A stretch of 64,000 nucleotides of DNA from Yersinia intermedia (lineage in GTDB: Bacteria; Pseudomonadota; Gammaproteobacteria; Enterobacterales; Enterobacteriaceae): positions 1,116,001 through 1,180,000 of the forward strand of contig NZ_LR134116.1 in assembly GCF_900635455.1 (NCBI RefSeq), given 5' to 3'. Below are positions 54,516 through 64,000 of the stretch, piece by piece. The notes under the pieces were generated by a model that saw nothing but the letters and a program-made list of their open reading frames with translations, had not been told where the DNA came from and searched no databases. The translations under genes were made by a program, and so were the position numbers. The stretch's first letter is position 1. The number at the start of each line of letters is the position of its first letter.

Positions 54516-55514
54516 ATGGCTAACATGTTTGCCTTGATTTTAGCGATAGCGACACTGCTGACAGGGATTATCTGGTGCTTTGAGCGGTTTAAATGGGGAC
54601 CGGCTCGCCAGGCAAAAATTGCGGCTGTTAATGCGCAAACTGCGGCGATCAAGGCACAAACGGGTTGTGCTGTAGATAATAAGACTTTAGCACAGGCAGC
54701 AAGGCAGCCTGGCTGGATAGAGACTTGTGCGTCAGTCTTCCCGGTGTTAGCTCTGGTATTTATCGTCCGTTCGTTTATTTACGAACCCTTCCAGATCCCT
54801 TCTGGTTCGATGATGCCAACGCTCTTGATCGGTGACTTCATTCTGGTTGAGAAGTTTGCTTATGGGATTAAAGACCCCATCACGCAAACCACGCTGATCC
54901 CTACGGGGCATCCCAAACGTGGCGATATTACGGTATTTAAATATCCGCTAGATCCACGTTTGGACTATATCAAGCGAGTCGTGGGCTTGCCGGGGGACCG
55001 GGTGAGTTATAATCCAATCAGCAAAGAGGTCACGGTTCAGCCTGCGTGTAATACCGGTACTTCTTGTGATAGCGCGTTGCCGATTACTTACAGTGCATCT
55101 GAGCCAAGCGACTTTGTGCAGACATTCCGCTATAGCGGCAATGGTGAGGCTTCTGCTGGCTTCTTCCAGATCCCGACAAACCAAGCGGTGCCTGATGGTG
55201 GCGTGCGTCTGCGCGAGCGTACTGAAACGCTTGGGCCGGTTGCACACCATATTCTGACTGTCCCTGGGCGTCAGGATCCGATTGGTTCTTATTATCAGCA
55301 ACCTGGCCAGCCGTTAGGGGTATGGGTGGTGCCGGAAGGCCATTACTTTATGATGGGCGACAACCGGGATAACAGCGCCGATAGCCGCTTCTGGGGTTTT
55401 GTGCCGGAACGTAATCTGGTTGGTAAAGCTACGGCTATCTGGATGAGTTTTGAAAAGCAAGAAGGTGAATGGCCAACGGGTGTTCGTTTAAGTCGAATTG
55501 GTGGAATTCATTAA
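54516..55514 (+). CDS. lepB: Signal peptidase I
   Basis: 332-residue inner-membrane protease that cuts signal peptides. Two N-terminal helices (FALILAIATLLTGIIWC and FPVLALVFIVRSF), catalytic Ser98 in PSGSMMPTL, catalytic Lys in DYIKRVVGLPGD, and GDNRDNSADSRFWG. Start ATG 54516 has AAGGAG; 9 bp after lepA. Confidence 0.96.
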   Translation: MANMFALILAIATLLTGIIWCFERFKWGPARQAKIAAVNAQTAAIKAQTGCAVDNKTLAQAARQPGWIETCASVFPVLALVFIVRSFIYEPFQIPSGSMMPTLLIGDFILVEKFAYGIKDPITQTTLIPTGHPKRGDITVFKYPLDPRLDYIKRVVGLPGDRVSYNPISKEVTVQPACNTGTSCDSALPITYSASEPSDFVQTFRYSGNGEASAGFFQIPTNQAVPDGGVRLRERTETLGPVAHHILTVPGRQDPIGSYYQQPGQPLGVWVVPEGHYFMMGDNRDNSADSRFWGFVPERNLVGKATAIWMSFEKQEGEWPTGVRLSRIGGIH

Positions 55515-55521
55515 TATCGGC

Positions 55522-55722
55522 TATACCCAAAATCGTTGGAGTTGCAGCAAGCGAGTAAACGAGTAAATCACGATGAGCTGACAAAAGTCAGTGATTCGGG
55601 TGACAAATCTGCTGGGAGTAGATTTGAACGCCGTTTGCGGCGGCCTCGTAAAGGCGAGGCCCAAGGATGGGCTGAGTAACGAAAGCCGCTAGCGCTGCTG
55701 CAACTTCAAGTAAGCAGGGTAT
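55522..55722. mobile_element. Yersinia/Serratia-type palindromic repeat (MITE-like)
   Basis: About 200 bases with imperfect terminal inverted repeats: ATACCC...GTTGGAGTTGCAGCA at the left, TGCTGCAACTTCAAG...GGGTAT at the right. It is non-coding and lies between lepB and rnc, where it may fold in the transcript. Related repeats are common in Yersinia and Serratia intergenic DNA. Confidence 0.7.
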
Positions 55723-55889
55723 TTAAACGCAGCATTATATTTCCACTCGTTGTAGAATAACCTTTCGAGCGATAAAAGTTGGCTTCTTTATGGGAGCCAC
55801 TGCAAACGAAACAGCTTTGTCCTGCATATTGGCGGATCAGACCTGTTCCGTATGCTGTAGTTTTTGACGCATTCTTGATCTATTGGTAA

Positions 55890-57481
<1,592 letters not shown>

Positions 57482-57490
57482 GGCTCGCCA

Positions 57491-58216
57491 ATGGACGGTT
57501 GGCAACGCGCATTTGTCCTGCATGGGCGGCCCTACAGTGAAACCAGTTTAATGCTGGATTTATTCACTGAAGGGGAGGGGCGTATGCGGGTGTTGGCAAA
57601 AGGTGCACGGGGTCGCCGTTCTAATCTAAAAGGCTGCTTGCAGCCTTTTACGCCATTATTGGTCCGTTGGGCTGGGCGCGGTGAAGTTAAAACCTTACGC
57701 AGTGCTGAGCCTGTATCATTGGCTCTTCCATTGACTGGCTCTATGTTATACAGCGGCTTATATGTCAATGAGCTGCTCTCCCGCGTGTTAGAACATCAAA
57801 CCAATTACTCTGCTCTATTCTTCGATTATCTGCATTGCTTACAGGCGTTGGCAGGCAGCGATGGATCGCCTGAATATGCTCTGCGCCAGTTTGAGTTGGC
57901 GATATTGGCCCATCTTGGTTATGGTGTGGACTTTCTCCATTGTGCAGGGAGTGGTCAGCCAATATCAGATACCATGACCTACCGCTATCGGGAAGAAAAA
58001 GGATTTATCGCCAGCTTAGTGGTTGATCACTATAGCTTTACCGGTCGCCAATTATCAGCCTTAGCTAACCGTGAGTTTCCTGATGCTGATACTTTACGCG
58101 CCGCTAAGCGATTCACCCGCATCGCCCTTAAACCCTATCTGGGCGGTAAGCCGTTAAAAAGCCGTGAACTGTTTCGCCAGTTTGTGATTAAACCGCCAGC
58201 AGATCCCACACCATAG
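57491..58216 (+). CDS. recO: DNA repair protein RecO
   Basis: 241 residues. N-terminal OB fold ([20 protein letters not shown]), helical zinc-less middle, loads RecA with RecF and RecR. Nine bases after era. Confidence 0.95.
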   Translation: MDGWQRAFVLHGRPYSETSLMLDLFTEGEGRMRVLAKGARGRRSNLKGCLQPFTPLLVRWAGRGEVKTLRSAEPVSLALPLTGSMLYSGLYVNELLSRVLEHQTNYSALFFDYLHCLQALAGSDGSPEYALRQFELAILAHLGYGVDFLHCAGSGQPISDTMTYRYREEKGFIASLVVDHYSFTGRQLSALANREFPDADTLRAAKRFTRIALKPYLGGKPLKSRELFRQFVIKPPADPTP

Positions 58217-58385
58217 CGGCAATCCCCTCATTTTTTAAACTGCCCACCATCAACTTTCCCGCACAGTAACCTATCCGCTGACAGTCTAGTCGGTGTAAAC
58301 TGCGAGGCACTTACGCGTTTAAGGGCAGGCTTTCTTTGCGTGCTTATTGACCTATTAAAGATGCATCCATATCTGGAGGGCTGTC

Positions 58386-59117
58386 ATGGCTGATTTATTG
58401 TTGGGCGTCAATATTGATCACATTGCGACATTACGAAATGCACGTGGGACCATTTACCCCGATCCTGTTCAGGCAGCGTTTATTGCCGAGCAAGCCGGTG
58501 CCGACGGTATTACCGTGCATTTACGTGAAGATCGTCGCCATATCACTGATCGGGATGTACGCATCTTGCGCCAAACCATCCAGACCCGCATGAATCTGGA
58601 GATGGCGGTTACTGATGAAATGGTTGATATTGCCTGTGAGTTACAACCGCACTTTTGCTGTCTGGTGCCGGAAAAACGCCAGGAAGTCACCACCGAAGGC
58701 GGGCTGGATGTTGCCGGTCAACTCGATAAAATGACCATTGCGGTGAGCCGATTATCTGAGGCTGGTATTCTGGTGTCACTGTTTATCGATCCCGACATGC
58801 GCCAGATTGATGCAGCCGTTGCCGTGGGTGCCCCATATATTGAGATTCATACCGGCGCATACGCGGATGCTACTACCGATTTGGTGCGTCAGGCTGAATT
58901 AGTACGCATAACCAAAGCCGCGACCTATGCCGCAGGCAAAGGATTGAAGGTAAATGCAGGCCATGGACTGACTTATCACAATGTGCAACCGATCGCAGCC
59001 TTACCAGAGATGCATGAGCTGAATATCGGTCATGCCATTATTGGTCAGGCAGTAATGACGGGCCTGGCGGCTGCCGTTACTGATATGAAAGTATTAATGC
59101 GGGAAGCGCGTCGTTAA
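58386..59117 (+). CDS. pdxJ: Pyridoxine 5'-phosphate synthase
   Basis: 243-residue TIM barrel that makes the vitamin B6 ring. Start [19 protein letters not shown] and later [14 protein letters not shown] are the family signatures. GGAGG site upstream at 58374. Overlaps acpS by one base. Confidence 0.96.
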   Translation: MADLLLGVNIDHIATLRNARGTIYPDPVQAAFIAEQAGADGITVHLREDRRHITDRDVRILRQTIQTRMNLEMAVTDEMVDIACELQPHFCCLVPEKRQEVTTEGGLDVAGQLDKMTIAVSRLSEAGILVSLFIDPDMRQIDAAVAVGAPYIEIHTGAYADATTDLVRQAELVRITKAATYAAGKGLKVNAGHGLTYHNVQPIAALPEMHELNIGHAIIGQAVMTGLAAAVTDMKVLMREARR

Positions 59118-59497
59118 TGGCGATTTTGGGGTTAGGCACTGATATTGTTGAGATTTCAAGGATTGAGGCCGTGGTGGAACGCAGTGGCGAAAAACTGGCT
59201 CGGCGTATCCTTAGCCCATCGGAATGGCAGCATTATCAGCAGCATCAACAGCCAATTCGGTTTCTGGCAAAACGCTTTGCCGTTAAAGAGGCCGCAGCTA
59301 AGGCATTTGGCACCGGTATTCGTAATGGTTTGGCATTTAATCAGTTTGAAGTCGTTAACGATGCACTGGGTAAGCCGACATTGCATTTACATCAACGAGC
59401 GGCAGAATTGGCCGTTGAGCTGGGTGTCAAATCCCTGCATGTAAGTTTGGCCGATGAACGGCGTTATGCCTGCGCGACCGTCATTATTGAAAGTTAA
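59117..59497 (+). CDS. acpS: Holo-[acyl-carrier-protein] synthase
   Basis: 126-residue phosphopantetheinyl transferase. [13 protein letters not shown] with metal Asp near residue 8 and [15 protein letters not shown] with Glu near 58. Last gene of pdxJ-acpS. Confidence 0.96.
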   Translation: MAILGLGTDIVEISRIEAVVERSGEKLARRILSPSEWQHYQQHQQPIRFLAKRFAVKEAAAKAFGTGIRNGLAFNQFEVVNDALGKPTLHLHQRAAELAVELGVKSLHVSLADERRYACATVIIES

Positions 59498-59533
59498 GAC
59501 AGTGTTAGCGGCTAACCGTGGCAAGAGAGAACG

Positions 59534-59562
59534 AGGGTGTGCATGAGAATGCAGCCCTTTTT
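59534..59562. terminator. Terminator after acpS
   Basis: AGGGTGTGCAT pairs (one mismatch) with ATGCAGCCCT, followed by TTTTT. Confidence 0.7.
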
Positions 59563-59607
59563 GCTATGCGCAAATGTAGGTATTAAAAACGAATATTGCA
59601 GCGGGTA

Positions 59608-59868
59608 TTACAAACGTTCGGCGTGATGCAGTTGGACAAACTTATCCCACAGTTGTTCGTTACTCTCAACCCAGGCAGGATCGATAGCAATCGTATTATC
59701 GATAGGACAGACCAACTGGCAGGTTGGTGTTTCGTAATGACCGACACATTCCGTACAGCGCATCGGATCAATCTGATAGATCTCTGCACCCATGGAAATT
59801 GCCTCATTAGGGCATTCCGGCTCGCACATGTCGCAATTAATACATTTACGAGTGATCAACAGGGCCAT
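59608..59868 (-). CDS. yfhL: YfhL family 4Fe-4S ferredoxin
   Basis: 86 residues with two iron-sulphur motifs: CINCDMCEPECP and CTECVGHYETPTCQLVCP (second with the long insertion typical of Alvin-type ferredoxins). Convergent with acpS. Confidence 0.94.
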   Translation of the reverse strand: MALLITRKCINCDMCEPECPNEAISMGAEIYQIDPMRCTECVGHYETPTCQLVCPIDNTIAIDPAWVESNEQLWDKFVQLHHAERL

Positions 59869-59929
59869 GCTTTCTTTTACCTTAGGTCGGGTATTCTCAA
59901 CTGCGGGGGATTATACCCCTCTGGTATCC

Positions 59930-60772
59930 TTAGACCAGTTTTTTTACCAGTGCCGCACTGTGCTTAATATGATCCTGAGCGCTTTCCAAGTCTTGCTGGA
60001 TCATCGCCATAAATAATAGATCAGTTAGAGCATATTGCGCGGTACTTGAGGAGATCGCTGCACTGCGAATCGCTGGCTCTTCCGAAATGGTATATAAGCA
60101 ATGGTCGGCACGTTGCTGCAAACTGTTAGGGGAGAAGCTGGTCAGTGCCAGCACTTTGGCACCAGAACGCTGTGCCTCTTCAGCCGCCAGATTTATCTCG
60201 CGGCGTTCACCGCTAAATGAGATAGCCAGCAGTAAATCCCGCGCATCCAATGCTTGTACTGCGGCCAATTGTGCATGCATATCGGTTTCCGAGACCGCCA
60301 TAATACCGATTTTCAGTAGCTTATAAGCCAGATCTTTTGCTACCAGCCCGGATGCTCCAATACCGGTCAGAATAATTCTTCGCGCCGACAATAACATCTC
60401 TAATGCTTGCGTAAGTCGTTGTTCACTGTTGATATCCAGAGTTGCCCGTAGTGCTGCGGCTTTCTCGCTCAGGAGTTTTTCCCCGACGATCTTCAAACTG
60501 TCAGTGCTCAAGATTTGATTATGCAGTGTTACAGCCTGTGCTGGGGCCGCGACAATTTCACTCAGGGCCAGTTTTAGCGCCGGGAAGCCTTTGTAGCCTA
60601 ATTTTTGGGCAAATTTAACTACCGCAGATTGGCTGACACCGGTTTGCTGCGCCAACTTTTGCGAACTAAGATGGCGTGCCTGCTCAGGATTGGTTAGCAG
60701 GAAATCGGCTAACTTACGGTCATTTTGTGCCAGCGTCGGATAAAGCTGACGGATGCGAAGAAGACTACTCAT
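59930..60772 (-). CDS. yfhH: RpiR/MurR-family regulator YfhH
   Basis: 280 residues: N-terminal RpiR HTH (SSQKLAQQTGVSQSAVVKFA) and C-terminal SIS sugar-phosphate-binding domain (ILTGIGASGLVAKDLAYKLL). Closer to E. coli YfhH than MurR in the N-terminus. It diverges from murQ, so here it probably controls MurNAc-6-phosphate use. Confidence 0.88.
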   Translation of the reverse strand: MSSLLRIRQLYPTLAQNDRKLADFLLTNPEQARHLSSQKLAQQTGVSQSAVVKFAQKLGYKGFPALKLALSEIVAAPAQAVTLHNQILSTDSLKIVGEKLLSEKAAALRATLDINSEQRLTQALEMLLSARRIILTGIGASGLVAKDLAYKLLKIGIMAVSETDMHAQLAAVQALDARDLLLAISFSGERREINLAAEEAQRSGAKVLALTSFSPNSLQQRADHCLYTISEEPAIRSAAISSSTAQYALTDLLFMAMIQQDLESAQDHIKHSAALVKKLV

Positions 60773-60893
60773 AAATCAGTTCCTGAATGCGGGAAAAATA
60801 ATACCCGGAAATACTCAAGATAAACGGCAAGTGATGGAGCATAGCACCCTTTTTTGTGTTCATTAGATGAATAGCGCAAGAAAATAGTCGCTT

Positions 60894-60944
60894 AAATGAA
60901 TATAATATTCATTTGTAAATTAAATGTTATGAATTAAAAATTCA
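60894..60944. promoter_or_regulatory. Operator palindromes between yfhH and murQ
   Basis: AAATGAATAT-A-ATATTCATTT (60894-60914) is a perfect 21-base palindrome and TGAATT-AAA-AATTCA (60930-60944) a second one. They are suited to RpiR-type repressor binding and lie 17-65 bp before murQ. Confidence 0.65.
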
Positions 60945-60958
60945 ATGAAGGACATATC

Positions 60959-61846
60959 ATGAATTTGGGTACATTGATTTCAGAAAGTCGTAATCCGGCT
61001 ACGATGGAGTTGGATAAGTTTTCTACGCTCGAGATGTTGACCTGCTTTAATGATGAAGATCGCAAAGTGCCGGAGGCCATTCGTTTGGTCTTACCGGCTA
61101 TCGTTCAAGCGGTAGATTTAGCCGCAGAGTCCTTAAAGCAAGGTGGGCGGCTAATTTATCTGGGGGCCGGTACCAGCGGGAGGCTCGGCGTGTTGGATGC
61201 TTCCGAATGTCCACCGACCTTTGGCGTACCTCATGGCAGGGTGATCGGCTTAATTGCCGGAGGCCCAGGCGCTTTACTTAAGGCGGTGGAAGGTGCTGAG
61301 GATGATATCGCGCTCGGTGTACGGGATCTGCAAGATTTAAAGCTGACAGCCACTGATATGGTGGTCGGGTTGGCAGCGTCTGGTCGCACGCCTTATGTCA
61401 TCGGTGCGCTACGTTATGCCCGCCAGCTTGGGTGCCCAACGGCGGCCATTTCTTGTAACCCAGACTCTCCCATCGCGCAGGAAGCTCAGGTTGCGATTTC
61501 ACCGGTAGTCGGGCCAGAAGCCCTCACTGGCTCTACGCGTATGAAGTCGGGTACTGCACAAAAGTTGGTGCTGAATATGTTATCCACTGGGGCGATGGTG
61601 AAACTGGGTAAGGTTTATCAAAATCTGATGGTCGATGTGAAAGCGACCAACGTGAAGCTGATCGATCGCGCTTGCCGCATTGTGGTTGAAGCCACCGGTG
61701 CCAGCCGTGTAGAGGCTGAAAATGCCTTATCACAAACGGAGTTTGAGGTAAAACCGGCCATTTTGATGATTCTGAAAGGCGTGAGTGCCGAGCAGGCTCG
61801 TCAGGACCTACAGCAGCATAACGGCTATTTGCGTGCTGCATTGTAA
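60959..61846 (+). CDS. murQ: N-acetylmuramic acid 6-phosphate etherase
   Basis: 295 residues. Removes the lactyl ether of MurNAc-6-P in cell-wall recycling. SIS-domain signatures [21 protein letters not shown] and the SGRTPYV segment. AAGGA ribosome site just before the ATG at 60959 supports this start. Downstream the usual murP is missing. Confidence 0.96.
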   Translation: MNLGTLISESRNPATMELDKFSTLEMLTCFNDEDRKVPEAIRLVLPAIVQAVDLAAESLKQGGRLIYLGAGTSGRLGVLDASECPPTFGVPHGRVIGLIAGGPGALLKAVEGAEDDIALGVRDLQDLKLTATDMVVGLAASGRTPYVIGALRYARQLGCPTAAISCNPDSPIAQEAQVAISPVVGPEALTGSTRMKSGTAQKLVLNMLSTGAMVKLGKVYQNLMVDVKATNVKLIDRACRIVVEATGASRVEAENALSQTEFEVKPAILMILKGVSAEQARQDLQQHNGYLRAAL

Positions 61847-61869
61847 GACTCACACTCAGGGAGCCAGCA

Positions 61870-61993
61870 TCAGTTGATTGTTGGCCCTGGTGCCACAGGC
61901 AAAGTGATGTTGTATTTAGCTACGATGGTTGTCACCATACTCGTAAGCTTTATATTTACCTGGTTTATGGGATTCAATGACCCTGAGGAGTAA
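61870..61993 (+). pseudogene. murP: Probable murP (PTS EIIBC) C-terminal remnant
   Basis: A frame open from about 61870 reads LIVGPGATGKVMLYLATMVV TILV... to a stop at 61991 and ends WFMGFNDPEE, the style of PTS EIIC C-termini (membrane helix then GFxDP). About 430 codons of a full EIIBC are absent between murQ and here. Alternatively a real 28-residue membrane peptide from ATG 61907. Confidence 0.45.
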
Positions 61994-61996
61994 CGT

Positions 61997-62701
61997 TTGA
62001 GCGCAGAGCAGGCTACATCAACCTTTAAGCATGCTGGCAATAAGTGCGAGGGGACGGCTGAGGCACCATCAACAAGTGCCAAACGCATTGTCTTCTTTGA
62101 TCTGGATGGCACGTTGCATCAACAGGACATGTTCGGCAGTTTTTTGCGTTTTCTGTTGCGACATTTGCCGCTAAATCTGTTGCTGGTGGTCCCATTATTG
62201 CCGGTGATTGGGCTGGGATTGCTGGCGGGAGGCCGTTGCGCTCGTTGGCCTATGAGCCTGTTACTGTGGGCGATAACCTTCGGTCGGCGCGAAGCGCATT
62301 TGAACGATCTGGAATTACGTTTTGTGAATGATTTTCGCCAGAAAGTGACGGAATTTCCCGTGGTCGTGATGCGTTTGCGCCAATATTTGGAGAGTCATGA
62401 CGTACAGGTATGGTTGATAACCGGCTCGCCGCAACGGCTGGTGGAACAGGTTTATCATGATTCTACATTTATTCACCGTTTGCGGCTGGTCGGTAGCCGC
62501 ATGGCGCGGCGTCATGGCGGTTGGGTGCTACCTTTACGCTGTTTGGGGCCAGAGAAAGTGGTGCAACTGGAACAGCGTTTGGGATCACCGCTGAAACTTT
62601 ATAGCGGATACTCGGACAGCAAGCAGGATAACCCGCTATTGTATTTTTGCGAGCATCGCTGGCGGGTCAGTAAAAGCGGCGAATTACAGCAATTAGAATA
62701 A
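61997..62701 (+). CDS. pgpC: Phosphatidylglycerophosphatase C
   Basis: 234 residues, HAD superfamily (YfhB). Catalytic FFDLDGTLHQQDMFGSFLR near residue 33, two membrane-like helices (LNLLLVVPLLPVIGLGLLAG), LITGSPQ and SGYSDSKQDNPLL motifs. Starts at a TTG with a strong GAGGAG six bases before; no in-frame ATG precedes the active site. Confidence 0.9.
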   Translation: MSAEQATSTFKHAGNKCEGTAEAPSTSAKRIVFFDLDGTLHQQDMFGSFLRFLLRHLPLNLLLVVPLLPVIGLGLLAGGRCARWPMSLLLWAITFGRREAHLNDLELRFVNDFRQKVTEFPVVVMRLRQYLESHDVQVWLITGSPQRLVEQVYHDSTFIHRLRLVGSRMARRHGGWVLPLRCLGPEKVVQLEQRLGSPLKLYSGYSDSKQDNPLLYFCEHRWRVSKSGELQQLE

Positions 62702-62742
62702 ACGTCCATTGAAGTCATTCGCCATGTTAAGCGGTTTGGATT

Positions 62743-63792
62743 TTAGTGGGTGACGTCATTGTCATGGTGGCCAAGCCGCCATATGCGCTCGGCATGTCGG
62801 CCCAATAACCACAAGCTGATGCCGAGCAGCAGGAAGAAAATAGTTTTCGGCATCGCATCCCAGAAGAACTCAAAGAAACGGGTATATAAGTTGATGGCTA
62901 GAAACGTTAGGCCAAACCCGCGTAACATAGCATCATCGCGCTTTAGTCCTAGCCAAATAGCCACACTGGCAGCAATAGCAAACAGTAGGCTCCAATGCAG
63001 CAACTCGATCTGGCGCACCTGGTACCAATAGTCCAGGTCACCGTAATTGCCAAAAATAGACAATAACCACAGGGCAATAAACAGATAAAGCAGCCCCATC
63101 GCCTGTGACACCCTATCTAGCCTGCGTTGTGCCAACTGTGGTTGTAATGTCAGTGCCGCTGCACAAAGTAGCAGGCCAAACGCAATAAAGCGTATCGGGT
63201 AGCTCATTCCCAGCCAGTAAGCTCCCCAACCGGACAGATAACCGGTTTCCGCCCCAAACGCATTACCCAGTGACAGCAAGGCAAATAGCCATACCAACGG
63301 CGCACGGCCAAACCAGCCCACGACACCGTAGATGACGGTACCCAAAAGCAGTAATACTGAAATGCGCCCACTACCGTTATCCAGCCACACGCCGAGTTGG
63401 CCGATGGCGGCTGCGGTAAATATTACGCCGAGAAAGAGTACGGCCTCATTACTGTAGATCTTACTGGCGTCTCGCCGGCGGCGGTTAAAGCCCCAACCGT
63501 AAAAAGCGGCGGCCAATATCGCAGTGACCACCACCCGTACCGGGGGATCGAAGCGGAAAAACTGGCTTATCCAGTTGAGCAGGAAAGTATCAGCCATCAG
63601 GCTGCCAATGGCGATAACCAGCGAAGCCAGTGCGGCAAGAAAGGCGTAACCGGCTAATCTGCGCCAGTCAAAAGGTTGAATATCGATATTCTGTAACAGA
63701 CGTTGATGCTCGCCCTCAGGGATAACGCCTTCACTGGCCCATCCACTCAGGGTTTTACGCACCACAGCGGCATTTTTCTTACTGAGTTTCAT
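62743..63792 (-). CDS. DUF2157 integral membrane protein
   Basis: 349 residues: soluble N-terminal DUF2157 part (SGWASEGVIPEGEHQRLL), then about ten hydrophobic helices. Function unknown. Divergent from tadA, convergent with pgpC. Confidence 0.8.
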   Translation of the reverse strand: MKLSKKNAAVVRKTLSGWASEGVIPEGEHQRLLQNIDIQPFDWRRLAGYAFLAALASLVIAIGSLMADTFLLNWISQFFRFDPPVRVVVTAILAAAFYGWGFNRRRRDASKIYSNEAVLFLGVIFTAAAIGQLGVWLDNGSGRISVLLLLGTVIYGVVGWFGRAPLVWLFALLSLGNAFGAETGYLSGWGAYWLGMSYPIRFIAFGLLLCAAALTLQPQLAQRRLDRVSQAMGLLYLFIALWLLSIFGNYGDLDYWYQVRQIELLHWSLLFAIAASVAIWLGLKRDDAMLRGFGLTFLAINLYTRFFEFFWDAMPKTIFFLLLGISLWLLGRHAERIWRLGHHDNDVTH

Positions 63793-63934
63793 GTGTTTGC
63801 CTTCTCATATTTCTATCCTGCCGGAACATTAACCGATCATTATGGACTGAGCTACTTTATATTGGAGATAGCGGGTATAGCGGTTGTCGCTGGCTGTGTA
63901 TAATGCACGCCGCCAAAGTACCAGAGAGGTTTAT

Positions 63935-64000
63935 GTGTCTGCTGATAAAAGTTTGTCTTCTGAATTTGATTCGCCTGCTGAATACAGTGATGAGTACTGG
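63935..64000 (+). CDS. tadA: tRNA adenosine(34) deaminase TadA, 5' end
   Basis: GTG start after GAGAGG; the 22 codons before the window edge end SPAEYSDEYW, matching the family's start (SHEYWMRHAL in E. coli). pgpC-tadA order as in E. coli. The catalytic part lies beyond the window. Confidence 0.75.
   Translation, partial: MSADKSLSSEFDSPAEYSDEYW

Overview
The window is a Yersinia chromosome segment, most like the Y. enterocolitica group. Three things support this. The tmRNA on the minus strand encodes the tag ANDSQYESAALAA. The housekeeping order (ssrA-smpB-ratA-rnfH-bamE-recN-nadK-grpE, then nadB-rpoE-rseABC-lepAB-rnc-era-recO-pdxJ-acpS-yfhL, then murQ-pgpC-tadA) is enterobacterial. A yplA/yplB phospholipase pair is present. 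The exact species cannot be fixed from sequence reading alone.

Layout. (1) 1-4682: the end of a beta-linked (chito/cello)disaccharide PTS operon: EIIC (cut by the window edge), a GH1 phospho-beta-glucosidase, EIIA, the AraC-type regulator ChbR and the deacetylase ChbG. (2) 4683-6690: a flxA-like gene behind a sigma-28 promoter, a small unknown gene and two decaying XRE regulator copies. (3) 6691-35303: about 28.6 kb of AT-rich accessory DNA ending exactly at the 3' end of ssrA. It looks like two tandem CP4-57-type integrative elements, each with its own integrase (8446-9642 and 33909-35138) reading away from the ssrA side. A degenerate copy of the ssrA 3' end at 9836-9848 separates them. (4) 35304-64000: conserved core genome.

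The larger element behaves like a mobilizable, plasmid-derived island. It has an AlpA regulator, a plasmid-type Rep gene beside five iteron-like repeats, a MOBQ relaxase with a candidate oriT, two TraD-like mobilization genes plus a dead third copy, and an orphan PilV adhesin with one frozen shufflon site. There is no type IV secretion system, so transfer would need a helper. Its cargo is mostly anti-phage: two separate ATPase+HNH (Septu/PtuAB-like) pairs, a convergent type II restriction-modification pair, a Kiwa-like kwaA-kwaB pair, and an uncharacterised two-gene unit (membrane protein plus degenerate PD-(D/E)XK-like protein). Remnants of integrase 3' ends lie between cargo blocks and directly flank one Septu-like pair, suggesting repeated gain and loss of cassettes at this hot spot.

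Unusual points: two genes whose frames are joined by the same in-phase A_AAA_AAA slippery heptamer; pairs of structured non-coding blocks that repeat through the element, one with compensatory stem changes; a run of seven consecutive hairpins; pentanucleotide repeats, one inside a coding frame; and a probable murP deletion remnant in the core region.
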